This document shows positions 1-6,864 of a stretch of DNA of 24,710 bases, in pieces. How positions within the stretch are numbered: the first letter of the stretch is position 1; every line of letters begins with the position of its first letter. Below the pieces are notes generated by a model. It was not told the DNA's origin and made no database searches. It worked only from the letters and a program-made list of their open reading frames with translations. Source of the stretch: an uncultured Kiritimatiellota bacterium (GTDB lineage: Bacteria; Verrucomicrobiota; Kiritimatiellia; RFP12; UBA1067); the NCBI GenBank assembly GCA_934654805.1, contig CAKUGW010000040.1:1-24710 (forward strand), given 5' to 3'. A program made the position numbers and the translations under genes.

Positions 1-110
1 GGATGGGGGATGGACTTGGCGTTCATCCTCTGACAAATTCTATTCAAAAACTTTTTCATTTCATTTCCTCATTTCTCTCAACTCATCCCTCATCCCCCAC
101 AACTCATCCC
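1..110. repeat. Divergent palindromic repeat element C (GGGATGAG-type arms)
   Basis: This is a low-complexity stretch at the left edge. The left arm is GGATGGGGGATGG and the right arm (about 84-110) is made of CATCCC/ACTCATCCC units, so the arms are inverted. Between them, read on the minus strand, the core has AAAGTT followed by TTTGTCAGAGGATG. This resembles the cores of elements A and B (AAAGTTATGATTTTGTC, then ATTGTCAGA), although the arms have a different sequence. It starts right at the stop codon of the upstream minus-strand pseudopilin gene. The left end may be cut by the window edge. Relatedness to A and B is judged by eye. Confidence 0.5.
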
Positions 111-797
111 TCACTCACTCACCCCCTGGAACCGCACTTGCGTAAAGAAGAGCGGCATGCCCATGAGCGTCTTGTAGTTGTTCGCGTCCACGGCCCGGAA
201 GCCGATCGTCGCGACGGCCGAGTCCTGCGGGTGCATGACGACGACGGCGCAGCTCATCTTCGGACTTGCCGGACGCGCCACCGACGGGAACGTGAGGTCG
301 AGGTCGCTGCCGATGTTCCCCAGCCAGCCGCGCACACGTGAATAGGAGCTTTCGCCCTTCGACTGCGGGTCCGTCGAGACGATCCCGTTGCCGTCCAGAT
401 AGGACTTCCAGCCGTCCGCGTTCGGATAGTAGAACTCCCTCTTGAAATTGCTCCACGTCACGTTCGTCGAGGAGATCGCCTGCACGAGCGGCGAGATGAC
501 GGCATCGGCGTAGGCCGCCGCCGCGACGTCCTCGCGGCCCTGGCGGTTTTCGCGGAAGCCGAGCGCGTAGAGCCCGACGACCGAAAGGATTCCCCCCGCC
601 ATGATCAGCATGGCGAGATTGACTTCGATGAGGGTGAAGGCGGGAGAGAGGGAACGGGAAAAGGAAGAAGGAAGAAGGGAAAAGGAAGAAGGAAGAGGGA
701 AAAAGGAAGAAGTGTGGAGGGAAGAAGTGCGGTGGGGGACTTCCTGTTGTGGATGGACAACTGTTTGAACGAATCTTCTGACAATCGACAAAATCAT
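111..797 (-). CDS. Pseudopilin / prepilin-type N-terminal methylation domain protein (fifth of the cluster)
   Basis: A 228-residue prepilin-like protein, presumably a minor pseudopilin of a type II secretion or type IV pilus-like system in the inner membrane. The class III signal is SPA-FTLIE, followed by the hydrophobic helix VNLAMLIMAGGILSVVGLYAL (about residues 58-78). The expected Glu at mature position 5 is present. The residue before the cleavage site is Ala, not the usual Gly. The leader before the signal is about 53 residues, far longer than the usual 6-25, and most of it is encoded by repeat element A. No Met lies between the first ATG (797) and FTLIE, so this start is the only ATG choice. 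A purine-rich arm upstream could act as Shine-Dalgarno. The C-terminal half is not recognised. It is last in a minus-strand run of five pseudopilin genes, 63 bp after the previous one. Confidence 0.8.
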   Translation of the reverse strand: MILSIVRRFVQTVVHPQQEVPHRTSSLHTSSFFPLPSSFSLLPSSFSRSLSPAFTLIEVNLAMLIMAGGILSVVGLYALGFRENRQGREDVAAAAYADAVISPLVQAISSTNVTWSNFKREFYYPNADGWKSYLDGNGIVSTDPQSKGESSYSRVRGWLGNIGSDLDLTFPSVARPASPKMSCAVVVMHPQDSAVATIGFRAVDANNYKTLMGMPLFFTQVRFQGVSE

Positions 798-862
798 AAC
801 TTTCTCCTTCCTTACTTTTTCCTTCTTCCTTTTTCCTTTTCCCCTCTTCCTTCTTCCTTCTT
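645..862. repeat. Palindromic microsatellite-arm element A (GGAAGAA arms)
   Basis: The left arm (about 645-728) is purine-rich with repeated GGAAGAAGG/GGAAAAGG units. The right arm (about 800-862) is its pyrimidine-rich inverse with CCTTCTTCC units. The core (about 728-800) matches the core of element B at 67 of 78 positions with no gaps, as counted by eye. On the minus strand the right arm touches the stop codon of the upstream gene (861). The core starts with the ATG of the downstream pseudopilin gene, and the left arm encodes a Ser/Phe/Leu/Pro-rich leader. A transcript could fold into a long imperfect hairpin. Confidence 0.8.
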
Positions 863-1709
863 ACCTCTTCACCGGATTGTCCGCCGTGTTGACCCGGACG
901 GGCGAAAGCGAACCGGACGACGACGGACGCAGGGCGTAGACCGTGATCGAGCCGTTGACCTGAGCGCCGGTCGTGTTGCTGCCATCGTTGCGGCCGACGG
1001 AGAATGTCATCGTGCTCTTTCCGGCCACCGGCGTATCGACGTTCTGGCTGTAGCTCGAGCCGAAGATGTAGTTCGCCGGCAGCGTCAGCTCGGCGAACTC
1101 GAACCCGTAGGCCGAGCCGGCTTTCCAGGACACCGAATCGTCGTCGCCCACCTTCTCAAAGCCCCACGACTCGATCGCGCCGGTACCCGCGTCGCCCGTC
1201 GGCTTCTCCTGCATGTACTGCTCGTTCAGTCCCTTGTCCTTCCTGACCTTGTTCGAGACGATCGAGCGGTTGCACTCGTTCGGATTGTCGAGGCAGTAGA
1301 GGTACATCGTGTTCTCCTTGTCTGCCGCGTCCGACCCTTCGCTCGCATCGTCGTCACCGCCCGTCTTGTAGACGAGGTTGAGGTCGGCGAACTCGTCGAT
1401 GAGCAGGTTGCCCGAAACTCGCGAGAGGCGCCCCTGTCGGCGCACGGCGACGGCCTTGCCGACGACAAGCTCCGTCTCGTCGTCCGACGCCGCGCGCAGC
1501 GTCTCGTTCCAGAAGTAGATCGCCGTCGGCTGGCGGTCGATCTGCGCGCGCTCGTAGGCGGCCTCGACGAAGGCGTTGACGTTCTGCATGACGCCGCGCT
1601 CCTCCATGCCGCGCTGCATCGCGCGGTAGCCGCCGACGGAGATGGTGCCGAGAAAGCCCATGATGCCGATGACAACCAGCAGTTCCAGCAATGTAAACGC
1701 GTTCTTCAT
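861..1709 (-). CDS. Pseudopilin (prepilin-type N-terminal cleavage/methylation domain), fourth of the cluster
   Basis: A 282-residue protein starting MKNAFTLLELLVVIGIMGFLGTI, a short 3-residue leader with Ala before the cleavage point, Phe at +1 and Glu at +5, then a classic hydrophobic pilin helix. The globular part is unusually acidic and has no domain I recognise. The start is fixed by a 1-nt overlap (TGATG) with the stop of the preceding gene, which implies translational coupling. The stop codon lies at the edge of repeat element A. It is probably an inner-membrane anchored minor pseudopilin of the same export or pilus machine as its neighbours. No secretion ATPase, secretin or prepilin peptidase is visible in the window, so the exact system cannot be named. 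Confidence 0.88.
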   Translation of the reverse strand: MKNAFTLLELLVVIGIMGFLGTISVGGYRAMQRGMEERGVMQNVNAFVEAAYERAQIDRQPTAIYFWNETLRAASDDETELVVGKAVAVRRQGRLSRVSGNLLIDEFADLNLVYKTGGDDDASEGSDAADKENTMYLYCLDNPNECNRSIVSNKVRKDKGLNEQYMQEKPTGDAGTGAIESWGFEKVGDDDSVSWKAGSAYGFEFAELTLPANYIFGSSYSQNVDTPVAGKSTMTFSVGRNDGSNTTGAQVNGSITVYALRPSSSGSLSPVRVNTADNPVKR

Positions 1710-2287
1710 CAGTCCGAAAACCTCATGACGGTAATTTGGTCGGTCGGGATCGAGTAGACCATGCGCAGGCGGACGAACCGCCCGGTCGCGGCATCTGGAT
1801 AGCCGAAGTACATCTGGTCCGTCCGCATCTTCTCCTTGCTCCGCTTCGTGCCGCGCACGGCGTCCATGAAGCTCAGTCCGAACGACCCGGCGCGCGCGCC
1901 GCCGTTCAGGTCGGGCTCGCCGTCCGACGTGCCGGAGACCCAGAGGCCTGAGACGTCGAGAAGCGGATTGCCCCTCTTCACCTCCTGGATCAGGGCGCGC
2001 ATGCAGTCGCGCACCTCGTTCGCCGACAGGATGTAGCGGTCGTCGTCGCCCGCCGAGTCCTTCACGTCGGTGTTGCCGCCGGTCTTGCCCGCGAGGCTGA
2101 TCGGCCACTGGCCTTTCTGCTCGCGGTAGGTCGCGAGCGCCGTCTGCACGATCGCGCAGATCGCCTTGCCCCGGTTCGAGCGGCTCGCGGTGATGCTCGA
2201 CGAGGCCGCCGTCGTCACGATCCCCATCAGGATCGCGATGATGCCGACCACGAGCAGGAGTTCGACAATGGTAAAGCCGCGTTTCAT
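1709..2287 (-). CDS. Pseudopilin, GspG/GspH-like, third of the cluster
   Basis: A 192-residue protein beginning MKRGFTIVELLLVVGIIAILMGIVTTAA, a textbook class III signal with Gly at -1, Phe at +1 and Glu at +5. After the helix, GKAICAIVQTALATYREQKGQWP resembles the alpha-1 helix and following loop of type II secretion major pseudopilins. Only 1 bp separates it from the stop of the upstream gene, and its own stop overlaps the next start, so it sits in a tight operon. It would be cleaved by a prepilin peptidase and assembled into a pseudopilus in the inner membrane and periplasm. Assignment to a specific subunit is not supported. Confidence 0.88.
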   Translation of the reverse strand: MKRGFTIVELLLVVGIIAILMGIVTTAASSSITASRSNRGKAICAIVQTALATYREQKGQWPISLAGKTGGNTDVKDSAGDDDRYILSANEVRDCMRALIQEVKRGNPLLDVSGLWVSGTSDGEPDLNGGARAGSFGLSFMDAVRGTKRSKEKMRTDQMYFGYPDAATGRFVRLRMVYSIPTDQITVMRFSD

Positions 2288-2288
2288 T

Positions 2289-2993
2289 TTACTGCACGTC
2301 CTGCGTCTGTCCCTGGGTCCAGCTGTACACGTCGTCGCGCCGGCTCGGATAGGCGTCGATGACGCCGTCCTTTCCGCCGCTCCACACGGCCGCCGTCGCG
2401 CGGATCTTCACCGACACGCCGCCGACGTTCGCCTCGACGACGCCGCGCCCCTCCGTGTCGAGCGCATAGTGGAGAATGTGGTCCTTCACCGTCGTCGAGC
2501 CGACGGGGTCGGTTTTCGCCGCCGACGTGCCGCGCTTCTTCACGACGGCCGCCGCCCACGGCGTGAGGATGCCGAAGCGGTCGGCGCCGATCAGCTGCGT
2601 GTCCGTATGGCCAAGCGAGAAGTAGCCGCCCTTCGCGAGCGGGAGAGAGGCCCTCTCGTCGAGTTCGCCGTCGCCCGACGCGCCATTCGAGAGGAGGCGA
2701 CGCGGCCAGGCTCCCTCGCGCTGGTAGAGGGCCGTCAGCGCCGTCGAGACGTTCGAGACGAGCTCCTGGCACTTCGCGCGCTCGGCGGACTTCGTCATCT
2801 TCGAGTACCCGGCGAGCGACGCGCCCGTCAGCACCGCAATGATGCCGATCACGACCAGCATCTCGACAAGGGTAAAGGCGGGGGAGAGGGAAAAGTAAGA
2901 AGGAAGAAGGAAGAAGGAAGAAGTGTGGTGGGGAACTTCTTGCTGTGGCTGGGCAGCCGTTCGAACGAATTTTCTGACAATTGACAAAATCAT
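2289..2993 (-). CDS. Pseudopilin with repeat-derived leader, second of the cluster
   Basis: A 234-residue protein. The prepilin signal SPA-FTLVEMLVVIGIIAVLTGASLAGYSK lies about 40 residues from the first ATG. Glu is at +5 and Ala is at -1. The long leader starts MILSIVRKFVRTAAQPQQEV and is encoded by the core and left arm of repeat element B. It is nearly the same as the leader of the fifth pseudopilin (797). No other ATG lies between this start and the signal, although an unseen GTG/TTG start cannot be excluded. The mature part has the helix AKCQELVSNVSTALTALYQREGAWP, like type II secretion pseudopilins. The reading frame is open far upstream on the same strand, but that extension runs antisense to better genes' frames and is discounted. 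Confidence 0.82.
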   Translation of the reverse strand: MILSIVRKFVRTAAQPQQEVPHHTSSFFLLPSYFSLSPAFTLVEMLVVIGIIAVLTGASLAGYSKMTKSAERAKCQELVSNVSTALTALYQREGAWPRRLLSNGASGDGELDERASLPLAKGGYFSLGHTDTQLIGADRFGILTPWAAAVVKKRGTSAAKTDPVGSTTVKDHILHYALDTEGRGVVEANVGGVSVKIRATAAVWSGGKDGVIDAYPSRRDDVYSWTQGQTQDVQ

Positions 2994-3076
2994 AACTTTT
3001 TTTTCCCTTCTTCCTTCAACTTTTTTTCCTTCTTCCTTCTTCCTTCTTCCCTCTTCCTTTTTCCTTATTCCTTTCC
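2880..3076. repeat. Palindromic microsatellite-arm element B (GGAAGAA arms)
   Basis: The left arm (2880-2933) contains GGAAGAAGGAAGAAGG units. The right arm (2997-3076) contains CCTTCTTCC units broken by a few T-runs. The core between them includes the palindrome GTTCGAAC and the ATG (2993 on the minus strand) of the downstream pseudopilin. The element begins at the base next to the stop codon (3077-3079) of the upstream pseudopilin gene. It is the closest relative of element A in core sequence. The minus-strand purine arm lies just before the ATG and could serve as a ribosome binding region. Confidence 0.82.
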
Positions 3077-4267
3077 CTAATTGCTCATCTTCACGATGTC
3101 GTCCGCGACCCAGGCGCCGACGCACCGGTTCGCCGAGCCGTCCAGCGTCTTGCGCGAGATCCACGGCGGGAACGTGCGCCCGTTCGGGCCTGCCGACCAC
3201 AGCGTGTAGCTCTGGTGCGGCGGCGGCGAGTAGTAGTAGAACTCGTTCCCCCAGCCGTCCATCACCGTCACGCCGTCCAGCACGTAGTAGGTTCCGCCCG
3301 TGCCCGAACCGCTCGTCGAGTAGACCTCGATCTCGAGGTTGTCGGGCCGCAGCTCCTGCAGGGACGAGTCGGGGTCCTTGACGTCGACGCCGAAGAGCCG
3401 GAAGTCGTAGTTGCAGCTCACGGTTTGCTCCAGGTTCGGCATCCAGCGCGCGGTCACGGCCTGCGACGGCATGTTCACGATGCGCATGAGCTTGTCGCGG
3501 TCGGGGTTCTCCTTCGTTACTTCCTGCGCCCACTCGTAGACGTTCGCCCAGCTTCTCTTCTCGTCCGTGAACGGATCGTAGGCCATCACGTTGTTCGCCG
3601 TCCACTGCCGGTAGTTGTCGGCGAACAGCGTCTGCTCGCCGTTCATGCCGACCATGTAGCGCGGCAGCAGGTAGCTCATGAGGCCGAACTGGAAGATCTG
3701 GACTTCGCGCCAGTCGGACGCGCCCGAATCCAGCGCGCCGAAGTTCTTCAGGTTCGAGAAGCCCATCTGCAGGACGTGCTTGCGCGCCTCGGAGATGTTC
3801 GTCGCGTCCTCCGCCCGCTTCTTGAGCTCGTCGGACACGGCCTGGATGTACTGGTCCCAGACCGGCAGGTTCGGGAAGGGGAAGCGGAAGGCGAGCGGCT
3901 GAGACTTGCACGCGGCCTTGACCTGGTCCCACGCCTTGCACTCCTGTTCCGAGCCGATCCCGTGGCCGCCGGACGGCTGGTACCAGCCCCAGAGGTCCTT
4001 GTTCTCCTGGCCGTCCTCGTCCTGGATGCCGACGTCGTTCACCGCGAGGTAGATGTTGCGCGAACCGTGGAGCTTGACGGGCGGATAGCTGCCGTACGCG
4101 GCGTAATAGCCCGACAGGCAGTTCTCCAGCCGCTGCATGCGGTTGATCGTCTTGTTCCGCGCCAACGAGTTGCTGCCGATGGAGGACAGGCGGAACGTCA
4201 TCGTCATCAGCGTGACGAGCACGACGACGACGATGAGCATCTCGACGAGTGTGAAGCCCCTTTTCAT
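3077..4267 (-). CDS. Large pseudopilin, GspG-like, first of the cluster
   Basis: A 396-residue protein beginning MKRGFTLVEMLIVVVVLVTLMTMTF, a canonical prepilin signal with Gly at -1 and Glu at +5. It is about two to three times longer than a usual GspG (130-150 residues). The C-terminal part has DGWGNEFYYYSPPPHQSYTLWSAGPNG (split around residues 345-375), which matches the typical GspG C-terminal pattern of D-WGN-Y, then Y-L-S-G-G-G. The middle 250 residues look like a lineage-specific insertion. The start is 9 bp after the ROK gene stop, with AGAAGG upstream as Shine-Dalgarno, so the two are probably co-transcribed. Confidence 0.88.
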   Translation of the reverse strand: MKRGFTLVEMLIVVVVLVTLMTMTFRLSSIGSNSLARNKTINRMQRLENCLSGYYAAYGSYPPVKLHGSRNIYLAVNDVGIQDEDGQENKDLWGWYQPSGGHGIGSEQECKAWDQVKAACKSQPLAFRFPFPNLPVWDQYIQAVSDELKKRAEDATNISEARKHVLQMGFSNLKNFGALDSGASDWREVQIFQFGLMSYLLPRYMVGMNGEQTLFADNYRQWTANNVMAYDPFTDEKRSWANVYEWAQEVTKENPDRDKLMRIVNMPSQAVTARWMPNLEQTVSCNYDFRLFGVDVKDPDSSLQELRPDNLEIEVYSTSGSGTGGTYYVLDGVTVMDGWGNEFYYYSPPPHQSYTLWSAGPNGRTFPPWISRKTLDGSANRCVGAWVADDIVKMSN

Positions 4268-4276
4268 TTGGCCTTC

Positions 4277-5704
4277 TTACTTGTGTCCCTTTCGGATGAC
4301 GGGAATCTGCGCGGCGGCGACGGACTGGCCGAGGCGGCGCGCCTTCTCGTCGGGCATGAAGATGTCGATCTTCTCGTCCCATTCGGGGTAGACGTCCTTC
4401 AGCATCGCCTTCGCCGTCTCGAGGATGATCTCGCCGCCGAGGCCGGAGGTCACGCGGCCGAGGATCATCATGTTCTCGTAGTCGTAGAACTCGTTGTACC
4501 ACGGGATCGCGTGCGCGAGGAAGCGGCCGATCTGGACGTAGACCTTGAGGGCCTTCGCGTCGCCCTTCTCCATCGCGGCCTGCACGACCTTCAGGCGCTC
4601 CGGCAGCTTCATCGCCTTCGGGAACTTGAAGCCGTATTTTTCCGCGAGCCAGTTGACGGCCTGCTGGGAGAACGCCATCGCGCCGACGCCGGCGTCGCCC
4701 GACCACTCGTCCTTCGGCGCGCACGGGTTGAAGTCGACCGGCGCGAACGCGAGCTCGCTGATGCGGCCCGTCATCGCGCCCTTCGGGTCGACGTAGCCGA
4801 CGGCCTCCGACGAGCCCATCGCGACGCCGAGGATGCCCTTCCTGTTCATCGTGATCATGCCGGCGAGCGCGGTCACGTCGCCGTCGTTGTAGATCGCGAA
4901 CGGCACGCCCCAGTCCTTCTCGATTCGGAAGAACAGGTTCTGCGCCTCCGGGAACCTCTTCGGGTTCTTCTCCTTGACCGCGCGGAAGAGCGAGGCGATG
5001 CCCATCTTCTGGCCGACGAGCGTGCCGGCCGTCGAGCCGCCGATCGCATCGACGCGCGGCAGCGACGCGGCCGCCTCCTTGAGGCCGTTCGTCAGCATCG
5101 TGTAGTGGTAGTCGGGGTCGGCGCTGTTGCGCGGGTCCCACGGGAACTCCTTCGAGAAGACGACCTTGCCCCTGTTGAGCGCGGAGATCTTGAAGTCGGA
5201 CGCGCCGAGGTCGAAGCCGATGCGGCAGCCGTCCGCCACCGTCTTGACGACGGACGTCTTCTCGCGGAACTCCGGCATCTTCGCGAGCGGCACGACGACG
5301 GCCTCGACGGGACGCCCGTAGATCGACGTGAAGAAGTCGTAGTCGAACGCGCGCGCGCCCTTCTTCGCGTAGGCCTTCGCGACGGGCTTCACGATCGCGT
5401 CGGGGCCGGCGAGGTAGAGCTTCCAGCCGCCGGCCGACCAGACGATGAACTTCGCGATGCGCTCGACGACATACGAGACGTGCTTCGTCGCCTGCGGATC
5501 GAGGCGCTTCGGAATCGGCAGGTCGTAGCGGAACACCTTGCCGTCCTCGCGCTCCCACGCGATGGCGACGACCTGGGCGTTCGCCTTCGAGTCGATGCCG
5601 TCGTAGATTTGCCAGAGCGCGCTCATCGGCGCCAAGAACGCGGAGTGGTCGCACGTGCAACCCTTCTTTCCACCGCAGGTCTTCTTTCCGCAGGAACAGG
5701 CCAT
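4277..5704 (-). CDS. ROK-family (sugar kinase/ASKHA fold) protein with Cys-rich N terminus
   Basis: A 475-residue protein. The ASKHA phosphate-binding motif GFDLGASDFKISAL begins at about residue 165, followed by GGSTAGTLVG, YNDGDVTALAGM and GVAMGSSEAVGYV, as in ROK family kinases and regulators. The family phosphorylates sugars such as glucose, or acts as a sugar-responsive regulator. Here no helix-turn-helix is seen, and the canonical ROK zinc motif (CxCGxxGCxE) is not evident. Instead the N terminus is MACSCGKKTCGGKKGCTC, with five Cys and a following His that could bind a metal. Residues 20-160 form an extra N-terminal domain I do not recognise. The start has GGAG upstream. It lies between the metalloenzyme and the pseudopilins. 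Enzymatic activity is unproven. Confidence 0.75.
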   Translation of the reverse strand: MACSCGKKTCGGKKGCTCDHSAFLAPMSALWQIYDGIDSKANAQVVAIAWEREDGKVFRYDLPIPKRLDPQATKHVSYVVERIAKFIVWSAGGWKLYLAGPDAIVKPVAKAYAKKGARAFDYDFFTSIYGRPVEAVVVPLAKMPEFREKTSVVKTVADGCRIGFDLGASDFKISALNRGKVVFSKEFPWDPRNSADPDYHYTMLTNGLKEAAASLPRVDAIGGSTAGTLVGQKMGIASLFRAVKEKNPKRFPEAQNLFFRIEKDWGVPFAIYNDGDVTALAGMITMNRKGILGVAMGSSEAVGYVDPKGAMTGRISELAFAPVDFNPCAPKDEWSGDAGVGAMAFSQQAVNWLAEKYGFKFPKAMKLPERLKVVQAAMEKGDAKALKVYVQIGRFLAHAIPWYNEFYDYENMMILGRVTSGLGGEIILETAKAMLKDVYPEWDEKIDIFMPDEKARRLGQSVAAAQIPVIRKGHK

Positions 5705-5770
5705 CGTCAGTTCTCCAGTTGTGTGTTTTTCCGTGTTGTTGTTTCAAGTGCAGAATGCAACGTGAGTGAC

Positions 5771-5799
5771 ATTGTATCACAAAGCGTCGAAAGCCGCAA
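5771..5799 (-). promoter_or_regulatory. Predicted promoter for the ROK-pseudopilin operon
   Basis: Read on the minus strand: TTGCGG (5799-5794), 17 bp, then TACAAT (5776-5771) preceded by TGA, an extended -10. It lies at the very end of the upstream metalloenzyme gene and would give a leader of about 60 nt before the ROK start at 5704. Confidence 0.45.
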
Positions 5800-6634
5800 G
5801 CAAGGCAGGGGTCACGTCCGACAGGGAAGACACCCGCGCGCGCAGGAATTTCTCCTTCGGGCCGAAGGCGACGAACGGTACGGGGTTGCGCGTGTGGCCG
5901 CGTTCGCCGAGGGCCTCGATGTTCCCGTGGTCCGCCGTCATCACGAGCGTGAGGCCCGCCGCCTCCGTGCAGCGGACGAGCGCGGCGAGGAAGCGGTCGT
6001 AGGTGCGCAGCACCGCGCACGCGCGCGCGTAGTCCATCGCGTGGCCCGACACGTCCGTCTGGAAGAACTCGTAGAGCGTGAGGTCGTTCGCGCGCGCGAG
6101 GCGGAACAGGTGCTCGGCCGCGCGCGGCGGCGGAATGACCGGGATGTCGGGGTAGCGGTCCTGGATGGTCTCGCGCGTCAGGTCCTGCAGCACCGCGTCG
6201 TCGTTCATGAGGTCGCCGACCGTCGAGACCGACTCCGGCACCGTCAGGGCCATCACGGTCGTCACCGACTTGAAGCGGCGGTTCGCCAACTCGTCAGCCG
6301 AATTGACGAGATAGGCATCGGCGAACTTCACGCGCTTCCCGCGCTTCTTCAGTTCGAGAAAGAGGTTGTCGCGCGCGACGATCTGGCGAAGTTCGCGACC
6401 GGGAAAGCCCTCGCAGTGCCGCCCCATCGCCTGCGCGCAGTTCACGCCGGTGAACATCGTCGCCTGGCCTGTCGCGGACTGTGGCACGCCCGCGACCCCG
6501 AGACAGGCGTCAATGGGCTTCGCGTGGCGTTCGATCAAACGCCACAGGGTCGGACAGACCTCCGCATTGAGCGGGTTCTCCGACGAAGGCTCGGCAAGGC
6601 CGACACCGTCGATGAATAGGAAGATGACTTTCAA
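5777..6634 (-). CDS. Alkaline phosphatase-superfamily metalloenzyme (phosphoglyceromutase/phosphopentomutase-like)
   Basis: A 285-residue protein read from a TTG start, MKVIFLFIDGVGLAEPSS. Metal-site motifs are visible in order: Asp9 in FLFIDGVG, the nucleophile region PQSATGQATMFTG (Ser/Thr near 53-58), DVSGHAMDY, MTADHGN, and GHTRNPVPFVAFGP. These fit the metalloenzyme superfamily that includes cofactor-independent phosphoglycerate mutase and phosphopentomutase. It is far shorter than iPGM (about 510), so it is probably a stand-alone hydrolase or mutase of unknown substrate. A longer reading to an ATG at 6715 exists, but a strong promoter lies inside it and the family motif starts right after the TTG. 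With that promoter the mRNA would be leaderless or nearly so. Confidence 0.8.
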   Translation of the reverse strand: MKVIFLFIDGVGLAEPSSENPLNAEVCPTLWRLIERHAKPIDACLGVAGVPQSATGQATMFTGVNCAQAMGRHCEGFPGRELRQIVARDNLFLELKKRGKRVKFADAYLVNSADELANRRFKSVTTVMALTVPESVSTVGDLMNDDAVLQDLTRETIQDRYPDIPVIPPPRAAEHLFRLARANDLTLYEFFQTDVSGHAMDYARACAVLRTYDRFLAALVRCTEAAGLTLVMTADHGNIEALGERGHTRNPVPFVAFGPKEKFLRARVSSLSDVTPALLAAFDAL

Positions 6635-6643
6635 GTGTTGAGA

Positions 6644-6673
6644 AGTATAGCATAATTCAGCGAAAAATGGCAA
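6644..6673 (-). promoter_or_regulatory. Predicted promoter, leaderless, for the metalloenzyme
   Basis: Minus strand: TTGCCA (6673-6668), 18 bp, then TATACT (6649-6644) with TGC just before it (extended -10). The predicted start of transcription falls within about 3 nt of the TTG start codon at 6634, and there is no Shine-Dalgarno. Confidence 0.6.
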
Positions 6674-6828
6674 GTTGAACGAAAATGTTGATAACTTTGC
6701 GATAAGTGTAGACATGATTTGACATCTTTGCCCTTGACAAGCTGCCTTTTTGAAAAATATTGCGATTTCAACTGAAAAACAGACAAAAATCTCTTTTTAC
6801 GTGGTGCATAACATCTGAAAATTTCTTG

Positions 6829-6858
6829 TTCACAAATCTGTTGAGAGTGTGCTATAAT
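6829..6858 (+). promoter_or_regulatory. Predicted leaderless promoter of mnmG
   Basis: TTCACA (6829-6834), 18 bp, then TATAAT (6853-6858) preceded by TGC (extended -10). The ATG is only 6 nt further at 6865, where transcription should begin, and no Shine-Dalgarno is present. Confidence 0.65.
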
Positions 6859-6864
6859 GCACCC

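Larger units (their letters stand above)
6635..6864. other. AT-rich divergent intergenic region at the strand switch, with one DnaA-box-like site
   Basis: About 230 bp of AT-rich DNA separates the minus-strand block from the plus-strand block. It contains TGTTGATAA at 6686-6694 (minus-strand TTATCAACA), promoters for both divergent genes, and two TTGACA hexamers (6719 and 6734) of unclear use. Gene orientation diverges here, as expected near a bidirectional origin. Only one box is perfect, so this is a candidate rather than a defined origin. Confidence 0.45.

Noticed and set aside
2994..6020. Very long minus-strand open frame continuing upstream of the pseudopilin at 2289-2993
   Set aside because: It overlaps the large pseudopilin and the ROK gene in another frame of the same strand. 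Its translation is Arg/Gly/Pro-rich and has no domain. It stays open because of high GC.
3215..6619. 1134-codon plus-strand open frame antisense to the pseudopilin, ROK and metalloenzyme genes
   Set aside because: Antisense shadow of well-supported genes; Arg/Leu/Val/Asp-rich composition typical of reverse frames of GC-rich coding DNA.
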